Shown: piece by piece, positions 53,170 to 62,909 of the stretch
Layout of the letters: every line of letters starts with the position of its first letter
Numbering within the stretch: position 1 is the stretch's first letter
Program-made: the position numbers and the translations under genes
Notes under the pieces: generated by a model
Database searches by the model: none
What the model was told of the DNA's origin: nothing
Seen by the model: only the letters and a program-made list of their open reading frames with translations
NCBI GenBank assembly: GCA_035911135.1
Contig: JAMHWD010000042.1
Span: forward strand, 7,622-71,621
Reading direction: 5' to 3'
Origin: JAMHWD01 sp035911135
GTDB taxonomy: Bacteria; Pseudomonadota; Alphaproteobacteria; Micavibrionales; Micavibrionaceae
Length of the DNA stretch: 64,000 bases

Positions 53170-55398
53170 TTAGGCAAGCTTGGGTTTGGATTTCTTTTTC
53201 TTTTGCAGTTTATCGGGTTTTGTTTTCGATAATTTCAGGCGCGGCGGCAGGGGCGCATCATCTTCCTCGATGGCGCTGCCACGGCCGGAAAGCGAAGGGT
53301 TTTGCATGAAGTAATCATGGGCGCAGAAATCGGTGGCTTCGTGGGGGGTACGCAGATAGCGGCCATCGGGCTGTAATTCCCAGCTTTGTTTCTGATCCTT
53401 TAAATTGGCGACCATGATCTGATCGAGAATCTGTTTATGAACGGTTGCGTTATCAATGGGCACGAGTGCCTCGATCCGGCGCGAGAGATTGCGCATCGCC
53501 AGATCGGCGGAAGATATGAAAACATGCGCCTCGCGCGAGGGCAGGCGGTGACCGTTGCCAAAGCAATAAATGCGTGAATGTTCCAAAAAGCGCCCGACAA
53601 TGCTTTTGACGCGGATATTGGCGGAAAGGCCCGGAATGCCGGGGCGCAGCACGCAAACGCCGCGCACGACAAGGTCGATTTGCACGCCGGCCTGCGAGGC
53701 CTCGTATAGCTTGTCGATGATATGCGGATCCACCAGCGAATTGCATTTGCCCCATATGCTGGCGGGCTCTCCCTCTCCGGCATTTCTGATTTCCTCATCA
53801 ATGAGGCTCATCAGCTTTTCACGCATGTTAAACGGCGATACCGCAATGCGCTGGAGGTTGCGCGGCGGGGCATAGCCGGTCATGTAGTTGAACATCAGCG
53901 CCGCATCATGGCAAAGTTCCGGGTCGCAGGTGAAATAGGATAAATCGGTGTAAACGCGGGCATTGCCGGCGTGATAATTGCCCGTGCCAAAATGGGCATA
54001 GGAATGCAGGCGCTTGCCTTCGCGCCGCGTCACCAGCGAGACCTTGGCATGGGTTTTCAAGTTCATGAACCCATAAACCACCTGAATGCCGGCGCGTTCC
54101 ATATCACGCGCCCAGCGGATATTGGCTTCTTCGTCAAAGCGCGCTTTAAGCTCCACGAGCGCCGTCACGGTCTTGCCGTTTTCGGCGGCTTCGATCAAGG
54201 CTTCGACAATCGGCGATTTTTTGGATGTGCGATAGAGCGTTTGCTTGATTGAGACGACTTGCGGGTCTATTGCGGCCTGACGCAGGAATTGCACCACCAC
54301 ATCAAAGCTTTCATAAGGGTGATGGATAATGATGTCTTTATGCTGGATGGCGGCGAAGCAATCGCCGTTGAAATCGCGTATGCGTTCCGGATAGCGGGCA
54401 TCATAGGGTTTGAACAGCAAATCCCGGTTTTCATCGGTGATAAGTTCCGCCGTCTGGTTCAGGCCGATCAGGCCATCGACAATAAAAATTTCCCGGTCCT
54501 GCAGATCCATGTGGCCTTTGAGGAAATCCAGCGTGACCTCGTCCACGCTTTCATGGACGCTCATCAGGATGGCTCGGCCGCGGCGGCGGCGTTTCAAGGC
54601 GCTTTCAAATGTCAGGACAAGGTCTTCGGCATCTTCCTGAATTTCCATCTCGGTATCGCGCAGGATACGAAAGGCGGTATATTCCAGAATATCCATTGGC
54701 TCCGGGAAGAAATGCCGGATATGCAGCATGATGACTTTTTCGATCGGGATATAGCGCGGCGCCGATCCCGGCAGGCGCACGAAGCGATCGAGCTGGGTAG
54801 GGATCTGGATCAGGGCGTGCACATCCTGATTTTCAGCCTTGTCATAGAGGCGCAGGATAATCGAGAGCCCTTTGTTCGGGATGAAGGGGAAGGGGTGCGC
54901 CGGGTCAATGGCAATGGGCGTTAAAACCGGCATGATGTCATGTTCGAAACGCTTGCCCAGCCATTTAACCTCGCTTTTTCGCAGGTCGCCGCGGCCCAGT
55001 ATCTTGATATCGTTGAGCTTTAATTCCTTGCGTAGGTCGCGCCATGTTGTCTGGATATCGGACATCATCAGATTGGTGCGCGTGAAGATGGATTCCAGCT
55101 GTTGCTGGGGCGTCAGGCCGTCGATGCTGCGTTCGGTCACATTCGCGCGGATCTGCGCCTTGATCCCGGCCACGCGGACCATGAAAAATTCATCAAGATT
55201 ATTGGCGGTGATGCTTAAGAACCGGATGCGCTCGAATAGCGGATGATTAAGGTTATTGGCCTCGTCCAGAACACGCTGGTTGAAGGCCAGCCAGGACAGC
55301 TCGCGGTTGAAAAAACGCTCCGGCAAAGATTTCAAGGCTTCGCCGTCCAAACCCATGATTTTGGGGTCTGTGTTCTGATCGGGGTAGAATTGCATCAT
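53170..55398 (-). CDS. ppk: Polyphosphate kinase 1
   Basis: Builds polyphosphate from ATP. The N-terminal domain begins FFNRELSWLAFNQRVLDEA; the catalytic phospholipase-D-like part has the autophosphorylated His region YAHFGTGNYHAGNARVYTD and the second LSRRIEALVPI area with HVFISSADL. The tail of about 30 residues is Lys-rich (SKTKPDKLQKKKKSKPK). 742 residues, slightly longer than the family average. It precedes ppx in the same transcription unit. Confidence 0.96.
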   Translation of the reverse strand: MMQFYPDQNTDPKIMGLDGEALKSLPERFFNRELSWLAFNQRVLDEANNLNHPLFERIRFLSITANNLDEFFMVRVAGIKAQIRANVTERSIDGLTPQQQLESIFTRTNLMMSDIQTTWRDLRKELKLNDIKILGRGDLRKSEVKWLGKRFEHDIMPVLTPIAIDPAHPFPFIPNKGLSIILRLYDKAENQDVHALIQIPTQLDRFVRLPGSAPRYIPIEKVIMLHIRHFFPEPMDILEYTAFRILRDTEMEIQEDAEDLVLTFESALKRRRRGRAILMSVHESVDEVTLDFLKGHMDLQDREIFIVDGLIGLNQTAELITDENRDLLFKPYDARYPERIRDFNGDCFAAIQHKDIIIHHPYESFDVVVQFLRQAAIDPQVVSIKQTLYRTSKKSPIVEALIEAAENGKTVTALVELKARFDEEANIRWARDMERAGIQVVYGFMNLKTHAKVSLVTRREGKRLHSYAHFGTGNYHAGNARVYTDLSYFTCDPELCHDAALMFNYMTGYAPPRNLQRIAVSPFNMREKLMSLIDEEIRNAGEGEPASIWGKCNSLVDPHIIDKLYEASQAGVQIDLVVRGVCVLRPGIPGLSANIRVKSIVGRFLEHSRIYCFGNGHRLPSREAHVFISSADLAMRNLSRRIEALVPIDNATVHKQILDQIMVANLKDQKQSWELQPDGRYLRTPHEATDFCAHDYFMQNPSLSGRGSAIEEDDAPLPPRLKLSKTKPDKLQKKKKSKPKLA

Positions 55399-55488
55399 GC
55401 GGTCCGTTGCTATGTCGTGGCCCTATCAGCATAGCATATCTGGCCCCCCTATGGGTAGGCGAGGCGCAAAAGAAAACAGGAATGTCTG

Positions 55489-56136
55489 CTATGCTTCGGG
55501 GGTGGACGGTCCGCCAGCTTCGGCTGCTGCGGCGGCCCGGCGTTCGGCCTTGAGGCGCTGATCGCGATCCCAGCCCGCTTCACGCGTATCATGGGCCAGG
55601 GTTTCAATAAGCTTACGCAGGTTCACGCCGTTTGCCGAGGCCGTGAAGCCGTCCGTGAGGCGCGGTTTGTCCCAATCGGTTCCAAAAATATCAACCAGAT
55701 TTCCCTGGGCAATCTTATCGTCCGCAACATACGCGGCTTGCGAAGGCGTTGCGAAGATGCCGAGTATGTCGCGCTTGATATAAATGCTATCATCAGGCTC
55801 TGATGTTTCGATGCTATCAAGTGCTGTCAGTATCTCGCGCAAGCGGCTGACATAAGTGCCGGCGCCGCCGGATTCCTGATCGAGCACGAAAAGGTTTTTG
55901 ACTTTTGCGGTATCCAGCAAGGGCTTTGTTGCCTGTCCCTCAAGCTGGGCCAGTTCGAGCTCATGCATGGCTTGCTGCACGTGATTGCGGTTGGTTTCAA
56001 CCTTTTCGCGTTGGCGGGTGATGCGAAATGCCAGCCTGTCTTCGGCAGCCGCCGCGACTTCTTCCGGTGAACCTGTGATCGAGCGGATTTGTATGTCGAT
56101 CTGGTTTAGAAGATTTTCTCTAGCTTCTGGTCTCAT
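55489..56136 (-). CDS. Hypothetical protein, 215 aa
   Basis: The product is not recognised. The N-terminal half is a likely coiled coil (LAFRITRQREKVETNRNHVQQAMHELELAQLEGQ). The middle has a mixed region (NLFVLDQESGGAGTYVSRLREILTALDSIE). The last 25 residues are Ala/Glu/Pro-rich and likely disordered. There is no signal or membrane segment. It stands alone between ppk and msrA, both on the same strand. Confidence 0.55.
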   Translation of the reverse strand: MRPEARENLLNQIDIQIRSITGSPEEVAAAAEDRLAFRITRQREKVETNRNHVQQAMHELELAQLEGQATKPLLDTAKVKNLFVLDQESGGAGTYVSRLREILTALDSIETSEPDDSIYIKRDILGIFATPSQAAYVADDKIAQGNLVDIFGTDWDKPRLTDGFTASANGVNLRKLIETLAHDTREAGWDRDQRLKAERRAAAAAEAGGPSTPEA

Positions 56137-56227
56137 TGAATCACCCTTATGATATTTTAGAGATAAGGGTAGAATATAAAGATTAATGAATTATGAATAA
56201 ATGAGGCCGGTTGGTGTTGGGAAGGGG

Positions 56228-56881
56228 CTAATCCTTAAGTTTCCCAGCTTTTTTCAGGATCACGCGGATATGATCCTGCCCGGTTTTATCGCGGTATTTC
56301 TCGTAATATTGCTGATGGTAATCCTCCCCGGTCCAGAAAGTCGCGGCGGGTTCGATTGTGGTGACGATGGGTTTTGAGAATTTCTTTTCGGTCGTAAGGG
56401 CGGCAATTACGCTGGCGGCTTCGGTTTTTTGCGTTTCATCATGGGTGAAGATGGCGGAGCGGTATTGCGTGCCCACATCTACGCCCTGACGGTTGAGCTG
56501 GGTGGGGTCATGCCATTTGGTGAGGAACAGCGCGATGAGTTTCTTATAGGTGATTTTGGCCGGATCAAATGTGACCTCAACCACTTCGGCGTGGCCGGTC
56601 TTGCCGGTGGTGACCTGTTCGTAGGTCACATTTTCGGTTGTCCCGCCCATATAGCCAACGCGGGTAAACAATACGCCGTCCACGGCGCGGATTTCGCTTT
56701 CCATGCACCAGAAACACCCGCCTGCCAGTGTGGCGATAGGATAATTATCGGGTTTTGTCATGGCCAGATCCTTTCCATGGGTCAGCAGGCTTTCTTGTGC
56801 CCCCACAAGCCGCGGCAGTGCCAGCAGCAGAGCGATAAAAGCGGTCATAAGCACAAGTGCGATGTTTAATTTCATTCTCAT
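56228..56881 (-). CDS. msrA: Peptide-methionine (S)-S-oxide reductase with signal peptide
   Basis: Reduces methionine-S-sulfoxide in proteins. The catalytic motif GGCFWCMES is followed by GVLFTRVGYMGG, HAEVVEVTFDP and the late GEDYHQQYYEK. A leader (LNIALVLMTAFIALLLALPRLVGA) precedes the catalytic domain by about 30 residues, so this form should be exported to the periplasm to repair oxidised envelope proteins. No msrB is adjacent. ATG 56881 fits the leader; ATG 56899 would add six residues. It is divergent from the amidase gene. Confidence 0.92.
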   Translation of the reverse strand: MRMKLNIALVLMTAFIALLLALPRLVGAQESLLTHGKDLAMTKPDNYPIATLAGGCFWCMESEIRAVDGVLFTRVGYMGGTTENVTYEQVTTGKTGHAEVVEVTFDPAKITYKKLIALFLTKWHDPTQLNRQGVDVGTQYRSAIFTHDETQKTEAASVIAALTTEKKFSKPIVTTIEPAATFWTGEDYHQQYYEKYRDKTGQDHIRVILKKAGKLKD

Positions 56882-56942
56882 AATGATATAGCGGCCCATA
56901 ATGAATATTCGAGGGGGCCATAAATAATGATACTATTAGCGG

Positions 56943-57707
56943 ATGTTTTTTCGCAAAAAATGGCGCTCGCCCAATTTTGAAGACCGCAAGGCTGTTGAAG
57001 GTCTGGCAGATATGCCTGCGTGTGTTGTCCTGCACTATACAGGCATGGAGACGGGCGCGGCGGCGCTGGCGCGGCTCTGCGATCCGGCGAGCAAGGTGAG
57101 CGCCCATTACGTGATCGAGGAAAATGGCCGGGTTCACAAGCTTGTGGATGATGATAAACGCGCCTGGCATGCGGGGGCATCGTACTGGCGCGGCGTGCGG
57201 GATTTAAATTCAGCCTCCATCGGGATAGAAATTGTCAATCCGGGGCATGAGTTTGGATACAGGGCCTTTCCGGATAAGCAGATTAAGGCTGTGATCTCTG
57301 TTTTAGAGCAGATATGCGCCCGGCATAATATTCATAAGGCCAGTATTCTGGCCCATTCCGATATCGCCCCTTCGCGCAAGATCGACCCCGGCGAGCTGTT
57401 CCCATGGGAAGCGCTGGCGGCGGCAGGGTTTGGATTATGGCCAAAGCCGATAGAGGCTGATTTTCAAGCGGCACAGGATATTATTCTCCATGAGGGGCAT
57501 GTGCGGGAATTGTTCAGCGCCTATGGTTACGACCCGGATGCCGCGCTGGATGTGGTTATGACAGCCTTTCATCGCCGTTTCGCACCGGAAAAATTCACGC
57601 CCGGCAGCTATCCAGAAAAGGCAGATATAGCCAGCGTTGCAAAGCTTTTAAGTCTTGTCCGCCAGCGCCATGAGGCGCAGGATTTGTCATCCTTGCGTAT
57701 TATGTGA
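56943..57707 (+). CDS. N-acetylmuramoyl-L-alanine amidase, AmpD/AmiD type (amidase_2)
   Basis: Cuts the amide bond between N-acetylmuramic acid and L-alanine. Zinc ligands are visible in VVLHYTGMETG (first His) and ILAHSDIAPSRKIDPG (His and Asp), with VSAHYVIEENGRV and SIGIEIVNPGHE completing the amidase_2 domain (about residues 20-150). A C-terminal segment from 160 to 254 is helical and could be a peptidoglycan-binding-like extension. There is no signal peptide, so it may act on cytoplasmic muropeptides for recycling. It precedes rnpB. Confidence 0.9.
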   Translation: MFFRKKWRSPNFEDRKAVEGLADMPACVVLHYTGMETGAAALARLCDPASKVSAHYVIEENGRVHKLVDDDKRAWHAGASYWRGVRDLNSASIGIEIVNPGHEFGYRAFPDKQIKAVISVLEQICARHNIHKASILAHSDIAPSRKIDPGELFPWEALAAAGFGLWPKPIEADFQAAQDIILHEGHVRELFSAYGYDPDAALDVVMTAFHRRFAPEKFTPGSYPEKADIASVAKLLSLVRQRHEAQDLSSLRIM

Positions 57708-57720
57708 TAGCGTCCGGCCC

Positions 57721-58094
<374 letters not shown>

Positions 58095-58393
58095 ATTTAC
58101 CTTTGCCATTAGCCTTGCGGCTGCGTTGCTGCGGCGCTCATGTACGGTTTGTACATTTCGCTTCTTGCGCCTGACCGCAAGCCAAATGTCTGCGGTATGG
58201 CTAAGCTGTTTGAAAATTAAAAAAGAATTGCCTGTGTATAACTGAATCATGGCTATTGGCCGATTCTTGTGGCGATTCGCATCGCATGGTATTTTTTGAT
58301 AATATAAAACTTAAGTATCGCTTGAGTTTCCCCCTTCTATCTTTCTGAATCCACGCCCTTATCTTCAACAATACGAATCGTATCGAATCGCAA
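58095..58393. other. Non-coding gap between rnpB and rsmH, with a palindromic element
   Basis: About 299 bases. The first part (about 58107-58190) is palindromic: CATTAGCCTTGCGG at 58107-58120 mirrors CCGCAAGCCAAATG near 58175, and the centre has ATGTAC-ggttt-GTACAT. It could act as the rnpB terminator or be a dispersed repeat. The remainder is AT-rich; the usual mraZ gene of the dcw cluster is absent. A promoter for rsmH is likely here but none is marked with confidence. Confidence 0.6.
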
Positions 58394-59344
58394 ATGCAAT
58401 CTGCGCCCCATGTGCCCGTCATGCTGGCGGAAGTCCTGGAGTATTTGAATCCGCGTCATGGCGGTGTCTATGTCGATGGCACCTTTGGTGCGGGCGGCTA
58501 CACGCGTGCCATTCTGGAAGCGGCTGATTGCATTGTTATTGCCATTGACCGTGATGAGACGGCGTTGCCTGCGGCAAGGGCGATGGCGGAAAAATTTGGA
58601 TCCCGTTTTATTTTTGCGCCGGGTTGTTTTGGTGATGTGGCCGAATTGATTGTGCGCGCCGGTTTCGAGGCCATTGATGGATTTGTTCTCGATCTGGGGG
58701 TTTCTTCGATGCAGATTGATGAGCCGGAGCGAGGCTTTTCCTTTCGCTTTGATGGTCCGCTCGACATGCGTATGGGGCGCGAGGCTGGAAACGAGAGTGC
58801 CGCTGATCTTGTAAACTCATTGGATGAAAATGACTTGGCAGATCTTATTTATAATTACGGTGAAGAACGCCATTCGCGCCGCATCGCCCGTGCCATAGTG
58901 GCGCGCCGGGCCGAGATGCCTTTTGCCAAGACGCTGGATCTGGCGGATGTTATTCGCGGCGTTTTGCCGAAAAATCCCAAGGATAAAAGTGATCCGGCGA
59001 CGCGCACATTTCAGGCTTTGCGGATTGCCGTGAATGATGAGCTGGGTGAGCTGGAGCGTGCTTTGGGTTCGGCGGAGGGGATCCTTGCGCCGGGTGGTCG
59101 CCTTGTTGTTGTGACCTTCCATTCGCTGGAGGACCGGATCGTCAAGGATCATATGCGAAAGGCGGCGGGGCGGGTTTCTGCCGGTTCTCGTTATGCGCCA
59201 TCGCTTGCGCCCGTGGCGGCGGTGTCTTTTGATGATATTACCCGAAAGGCTGTTCAGCCATCGCATGAGGAAATTGCCGCAAACCCAAGATCGCGTTCGG
59301 CTAAATTGCGCGCGGTTGAAAAGAAAGCCGGGGTGTGCGCATGA
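58394..59344 (+). CDS. rsmH: 16S rRNA (cytosine1402-N4)-methyltransferase
   Basis: The first gene of the dcw cluster here, formerly mraW. The signature HVPVMLAEVLEYLNPRHGGVYVDGTFGAGGYTRAI contains the SAM-binding loop, followed by DRDETALPAAR and the DLGVSSMQIDEPERGFSFR segment. The C-terminal VVTFHSLEDRIVKDHMR is the substrate-side motif. 316 residues. mraZ, normally upstream, is missing. Its stop overlaps ftsL by four bases (ATGA). Confidence 0.96.
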   Translation: MQSAPHVPVMLAEVLEYLNPRHGGVYVDGTFGAGGYTRAILEAADCIVIAIDRDETALPAARAMAEKFGSRFIFAPGCFGDVAELIVRAGFEAIDGFVLDLGVSSMQIDEPERGFSFRFDGPLDMRMGREAGNESAADLVNSLDENDLADLIYNYGEERHSRRIARAIVARRAEMPFAKTLDLADVIRGVLPKNPKDKSDPATRTFQALRIAVNDELGELERALGSAEGILAPGGRLVVVTFHSLEDRIVKDHMRKAAGRVSAGSRYAPSLAPVAAVSFDDITRKAVQPSHEEIAANPRSRSAKLRAVEKKAGVCA

Positions 59345-59724
59345 AAAGAAAATTCTCCCGCGCCATTATCATGATTGCCGTGATCGCCTTGAGCGGGGCT
59401 TTGCTTTTGCATACCAGCCAAAGCGTGCAACAGGTCGAGGCGGTGCTGGATAGGCTGAATGCTGATATCGCGCGGGAAAAACAGGGTATTGAAGTGCTGG
59501 AGGCGGAATGGGCGGCGCTGAATTCGCCGTATCGCCTAGAGCGTCTGGCGGTGGAATCTTTGGGCATGCTGCCGCCCAATGCCGCCGAGATGCAGACTGA
59601 TTTTTCCTGTCTGCCTGAAGAAATTGCCCCGGAAGGGCTGGTGGCCGAGGATGCGGTCATAAAGGCGCAGCCTGTCGCGCTGGTGGGTGATGATTGCCCC
59701 AAGCCCAAGAAGGAGGCGCCATGA
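59341..59724 (+). CDS. ftsL: Cell division protein FtsL
   Basis: A small bitopic divisome protein of 127 residues. It has an N-terminal membrane segment (AIIMIAVIALSGALLLHTS), then a coiled coil (SVQQVEAVLDRLNADIAREKQGIEVLEAEWAALNSPYRLERLA) and a Pro/Glu-rich end. FtsL assembles with FtsB/FtsQ and activates FtsI/FtsW; its coiled coil is the partner interface. The ATG overlaps the rsmH stop, and its own stop overlaps the ftsI start by four bases. Low sequence conservation is normal, so the call rests on position and layout. Confidence 0.85.
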   Translation: MKRKFSRAIIMIAVIALSGALLLHTSQSVQQVEAVLDRLNADIAREKQGIEVLEAEWAALNSPYRLERLAVESLGMLPPNAAEMQTDFSCLPEEIAPEGLVAEDAVIKAQPVALVGDDCPKPKKEAP

Positions 59725-61448
59725 TATTCCGGCGCAGGCATTGGCAGGGCGTGAGCCGTATTCAGGGGGAGCGCAGCGCGGCGCTGGATCAGGCGCGCGG
59801 CCGGATTATTATTATCAGTGTATTTTTCATGGTGGGCTATGGCGCGATTGCAGCGCGCGCGCTGGATCTGGCTGTGTTGAAGGGTGGTCCGCCGGGTGCT
59901 TTGAATAGCATGCATGATCTGGCCGGGCATGACATGGCGCGGGGGCGCATTTTTGATCGTAACGGCGTGTTGCTGGCAAGCTCGCTGCCGGCTGTTTCGC
60001 TTTATGCGGACCCATCTATTATTATTGGCGCAGACCAGCTGGCGCGTGATCTGGTTAAAATTTTCCCCAAGCTGCGTTATGGCGATGTTCTGCAAAAGCT
60101 TCAGGGGCAAGGCCGCTTTATCTGGCTGGAGCGCAACATATCCCCGGCGCAGCAATATGCGGTGCTGGAGCTGGGGCAGCCCGGGCTTGGTTTTGAAAAA
60201 GAAGTCCAGCGCATCTATCCGCAAGGCCCGCTGACATCGCATCTGGTGGGTTATACGAATATTGACGGCAAGGGGCTGGCCGGTGTTGAGCGCAGTTTTG
60301 ATAATTATCTGGCCGAGGGGCAGGATTTAAAGCTCACGCTGGATGTCAGGCTTCAGCACGCGCTGCACCGCGAGGTGGCGCGCGCCATGCATGATTTCAC
60401 GGCCAAGGCCGGCACGGGCATTATTATGGATTCCAGAACGGGCGCGATTATTGCCGGCGTATCCTTGCCGGATTTTAATCCGCATGAAGCCGGTTCCGCT
60501 GGGCAGGAGCAGATTTTCAATCGCCTGACGCTGGGTGTTTATGAGCTTGGCTCGATGTTCAAGATTTTCTCCACGGCTGCCGCGCTGGAGATCAAGAAAA
60601 TTCCGCTGGGTTATACGTTTGACGCGACAAAGCCATTGAGAATCGGGCGCTTTACCATCAGCGATTATCATGCGGAGAACCGCGTGATGAGCGTGCCGGA
60701 AGTCTTTATGCATTCCTCCAATATTGGCTCGGCGTTAATGGGGCGCTTGGTGGGGACGCAGGCCCTGAAGAATTTCTATGATGATCTGGGGCTCTTGCGC
60801 CCTGTTGATTTTGAAATCAAGGAGGTGGGCCGTCCGCTGATGCCTCAGCCCTGGAAGGAGCTTAACACGCTTACCGCCGCTTATGGGCATGGCGTGGCGA
60901 CAACGCCCCTGCAGATGGCCAGCGCTGTGGCTACGATCATGAATGATGGCTTTCAGGTCAAACCGCATCTTGTGATGCAGGATGAGGCCAATGAAGAGGC
61001 GACTGCAGAAAATCCAGTGGGCGGACATGTGCGGATCCTGTCTGAGCAGACATCGCATAATATGCGAAGGCTCATGCGCCTTGTGGTGACGGATGGTACG
61101 GGTGGCAATGCCGATGTTCCGGGTTATGATATTGGCGGCAAGACAGGAACGGCAGAGAAAATCGGCCCCGATGGCCGCTATCAGAAAAAGAAGCTGATTT
61201 CGTCTTTCGTGGGTGCGTTTCCGATATCAGACCCTCGTTACATTGTGATGGTGACAATTGATGAGCCTGTGGGGAACAAGAAAAGCTATGGCTATGCCAC
61301 GGCCGGATGGGTTGCTGCGCCTGCTGTGGGCCGCGTGGTTTCCAGCATGGCGGCGATACTGGGTATGGAGCCCGATAAAAAGCCTGCTGATCAGGATCCG
61401 GCTGCGCCGCTCAAGCACTATATCGCGGCCAAGGGCGAGGAGGGTTAG
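59721..61448 (+). CDS. ftsI: Septal transpeptidase FtsI (PBP3)
   Basis: Class B PBP that crosslinks septal peptidoglycan. One membrane anchor (about residues 28-45), then the dimerisation domain and the transpeptidase with S278-MFK-281, SxN in HSSNIGSAL and KTG at 474 (KTGTAEK). 575 residues. ATG 59721 overlaps the ftsL stop and follows an AAGGAGG ribosome site, better than the upstream in-frame start at 59694. It works with FtsL and FtsW; ftsW is probably beyond the right edge. Confidence 0.96.
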   Translation: MIFRRRHWQGVSRIQGERSAALDQARGRIIIISVFFMVGYGAIAARALDLAVLKGGPPGALNSMHDLAGHDMARGRIFDRNGVLLASSLPAVSLYADPSIIIGADQLARDLVKIFPKLRYGDVLQKLQGQGRFIWLERNISPAQQYAVLELGQPGLGFEKEVQRIYPQGPLTSHLVGYTNIDGKGLAGVERSFDNYLAEGQDLKLTLDVRLQHALHREVARAMHDFTAKAGTGIIMDSRTGAIIAGVSLPDFNPHEAGSAGQEQIFNRLTLGVYELGSMFKIFSTAAALEIKKIPLGYTFDATKPLRIGRFTISDYHAENRVMSVPEVFMHSSNIGSALMGRLVGTQALKNFYDDLGLLRPVDFEIKEVGRPLMPQPWKELNTLTAAYGHGVATTPLQMASAVATIMNDGFQVKPHLVMQDEANEEATAENPVGGHVRILSEQTSHNMRRLMRLVVTDGTGGNADVPGYDIGGKTGTAEKIGPDGRYQKKKLISSFVGAFPISDPRYIVMVTIDEPVGNKKSYGYATAGWVAAPAVGRVVSSMAAILGMEPDKKPADQDPAAPLKHYIAAKGEEG

Positions 61449-61451
61449 GGC

Positions 61452-62909
61452 ATGGCGCAATTACAGGGCTTTGATATCAAGAATGTGACCTCGCTGACGC
61501 TGGATAGCCGGGCTGTGCAGGAAGGATCATTGTTTGCGGCGTTGCCGGGCAGCAAGCAGGATGGAAGGAATTACATTGCTGATGCTATACGCAACGGCGC
61601 GAAATTTATTCTGGCGCCGCAAGGCACAGCGCTTCCTGAGAATTCTCTTGATGTCTTGCTGGTGGAGGATATCAATCCGCGCAAGCGCCTTTCTCAGATG
61701 GCCGCGGCATTTTATAATAAGCAGCCGGAACGCATCGTTGCGGTTACGGGCACGAACGGCAAGACATCGAGCGTTCATTTTATCTGGCAAATCTGGCAGA
61801 ATTTTGGATTAAAATCCGCAAGCCTTGGAACGCTGGGTGTAAGAGCCAGCAAAGGTATTGATACCGGTTCGATACGGTCCGGATCCATGACAACGCCCGA
61901 TCCGGTCTCCCTTCATGCAGAGCTTGCCGATCTGGCTGCTGCCGGGATTACGCATCTGGCCATGGAGGCCTCCAGCCATGGTCTCGATCAATACCGCCTT
62001 GATGGTGTGAAGATCCGGGCGGCGGGCTTTACCAGCTTCTCCCGCGATCACATGGATTACCACAGCACGCTTGATGAATATCTGCAAGCCAAGGCAAGGC
62101 TGTTTGCCGAGGTTGTCGAGCGCGGCGGGGCGGCGGTATTAAATGCCGATATCCTGGAATTTGAAGCCCTGAAACAGGTGGCAAAGGCAGGCGGGCTTGA
62201 GGTTGTTGCTTATGGCCACGCCGGGGATGCGATCAAGATATTAGAGGCGCAAAGCACAACGGATGGTCAGCGATTGCAGATCGAGGTCCGCGGCAAGCCG
62301 TATCAATTCCTGCTGCCGCTGGCCGGGAAATTCCAGATTCATAATACATTATGCGCGCTGGGGCTTGTTCTGGCAGAAAATCCTGATGACAAGGCGTTTC
62401 AGGATGGCGCGGTGGAGGCTTTGAAAAATCTGTCCGGTGCGCCGGGCCGCTTGCAGCGCATTACGGGGCATCCCAAGGGCGCTGGCGTTTATGTCGATTA
62501 CGCGCATACGCCTGATGCGCTGGATATGGTGCTTCAATCCCTGCGGCCGCATTGCAAAAACAGGCTGGTGTGTATTTTTGGATGCGGCGGCGACCGTGAC
62601 AAGGGCAAGCGTCCTGTGATGGGCAAGATAGCGGGCGAGAACGCCGATATCGCCATTTTAACCGATGATAATCCGCGCAGCGAAAATCCGGCCGCGATCC
62701 GCGCTGAAGTCATGGTCGGATCATCCAAAATTATTGAAATTGAAGGCCGGGCAAAGGCCATCAAGCATGCGATCTCGCTGCTGGAGGCCGGGGATATTCT
62801 GGTCATTACCGGCAAGGGCCACGAACAGGGGCAGATTTTTGCCGATCACACCGAACATTTTTGCGACGTCGAACAGGCCGAGCTTGCTATCAAGGAGATT
62901 GAAGAATGA
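61452..62909 (+). CDS. murE: UDP-MurNAc-L-Ala-D-Glu:meso-DAP ligase
   Basis: Adds the third residue of the stem peptide. The ATP loop is GTNGKT (99-105), the central domain contains SRDHMDYHSTLDEYLQAKARLF, and the C-terminal domain has the DNPR motif (LTDDNPRSENP) that selects meso-diaminopimelate over lysine. 485 residues. The sequence begins three bases after the ftsI stop. DAP comes from the asd branch. The next gene is not murF, which normally follows. Confidence 0.96.
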   Translation: MAQLQGFDIKNVTSLTLDSRAVQEGSLFAALPGSKQDGRNYIADAIRNGAKFILAPQGTALPENSLDVLLVEDINPRKRLSQMAAAFYNKQPERIVAVTGTNGKTSSVHFIWQIWQNFGLKSASLGTLGVRASKGIDTGSIRSGSMTTPDPVSLHAELADLAAAGITHLAMEASSHGLDQYRLDGVKIRAAGFTSFSRDHMDYHSTLDEYLQAKARLFAEVVERGGAAVLNADILEFEALKQVAKAGGLEVVAYGHAGDAIKILEAQSTTDGQRLQIEVRGKPYQFLLPLAGKFQIHNTLCALGLVLAENPDDKAFQDGAVEALKNLSGAPGRLQRITGHPKGAGVYVDYAHTPDALDMVLQSLRPHCKNRLVCIFGCGGDRDKGKRPVMGKIAGENADIAILTDDNPRSENPAAIRAEVMVGSSKIIEIEGRAKAIKHAISLLEAGDILVITGKGHEQGQIFADHTEHFCDVEQAELAIKEIEE

